From: an uncultured Bifidobacterium sp. | Lineage (GTDB): Bacteria; Actinomycetota; Actinomycetes; Actinomycetales; Bifidobacteriaceae | Direction: 5' to 3' | Length of the DNA stretch: 13,302 nt | Assembly: GCA_937874315.1 (NCBI GenBank) | Contig: CALNAE010000047.1 | Location: forward strand, 1-13,302 | In this document: one piece after another, positions 13,268 through 13,302 of the stretch | Layout: the number at the start of each line of letters is the position of its first letter | Numbering within the stretch: the first letter of the stretch is position 1 | The notes under the pieces: generated by a model | Told to the model about the DNA's origin: nothing | Seen by the model: only the letters and a program-made list of their open reading frames with translations | The model's database searches: none | Translations under genes and position numbers: made by a program

Positions 13268-13302
13268 ATGAGCGAAACCTCGCACGACGACGCACTTCCC
13301 GA
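13268..13302 (+). CDS. Start of a divergent gene, product unknown (3' end beyond window)
   Basis: An ATG at 13268 opens a frame reading MSETSHDDALP to the window edge. GGTGA ends four bases before it, able to pair with the end of 16S rRNA though spaced closely. The hydrophilic start is typical of a cytosolic protein. With 11 codons no family can be named. It diverges from mutY across a 134-bp gap. Confidence 0.5.
   Translation, partial: MSETSHDDALP

Overview
The window looks like chromosomal DNA of a high-GC actinobacterium, most likely Bifidobacterium or a close relative. RpoB and RpoC are of clear actinobacterial type and very close to my recollection of bifidobacterial sequences. MutY is of the short actinobacterial kind with an Fe-S cluster and no NUDIX domain. 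The helicase beside rpoC resembles AdnA of the actinobacterial AdnAB recombination motor. The exact species cannot be told from what is here.

Layout: five genes run right to left on the minus strand and one starts rightward at the right edge. In minus-strand order they are mutY (13133-12072), a small membrane-anchored extracytoplasmic protein (12037-11405, 34 bp after mutY), rpoB (11217-7648), rpoC (7532-3528), and an AdnA-like UvrD/Rep-family gene (3355 to beyond base 1, so its C-terminal nuclease region is missing). The plus-strand gene begins at 13268 and only its first codons are present. No gap between genes exceeds about 190 bases. I see no tRNA, rRNA, CRISPR array, insertion sequence or phage gene.

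The gene set is transcription core (beta and beta' of RNA polymerase) flanked by DNA maintenance genes: MutY removes adenine mispaired with 8-oxoguanine, and AdnA-type proteins act in double-strand-break end processing. mutY and the membrane protein may share a transcript. rpoB has its own leader with two candidate promoters, a hairpin and a 19-codon upstream frame whose stop overlaps the rpoB ribosome binding site. rpoB and rpoC are separated by 115 bp containing a long imperfect hairpin. After rpoC come three inverted repeats, the last a perfect 14-bp stem just upstream of a possible leaderless start for the adnA-like gene.

This is mostly a conserved housekeeping region, and I found no clearly new multi-gene system. 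The items most worth checking are the non-consensus motor motifs and low-complexity insertion in the AdnA-like protein, the Asn at the rifampicin-site position that is His526 in E. coli, the structured gaps around rpoB and rpoC, the repeated element between mutY and the divergent gene, and the repeat-bearing N-terminal extension of MutY.
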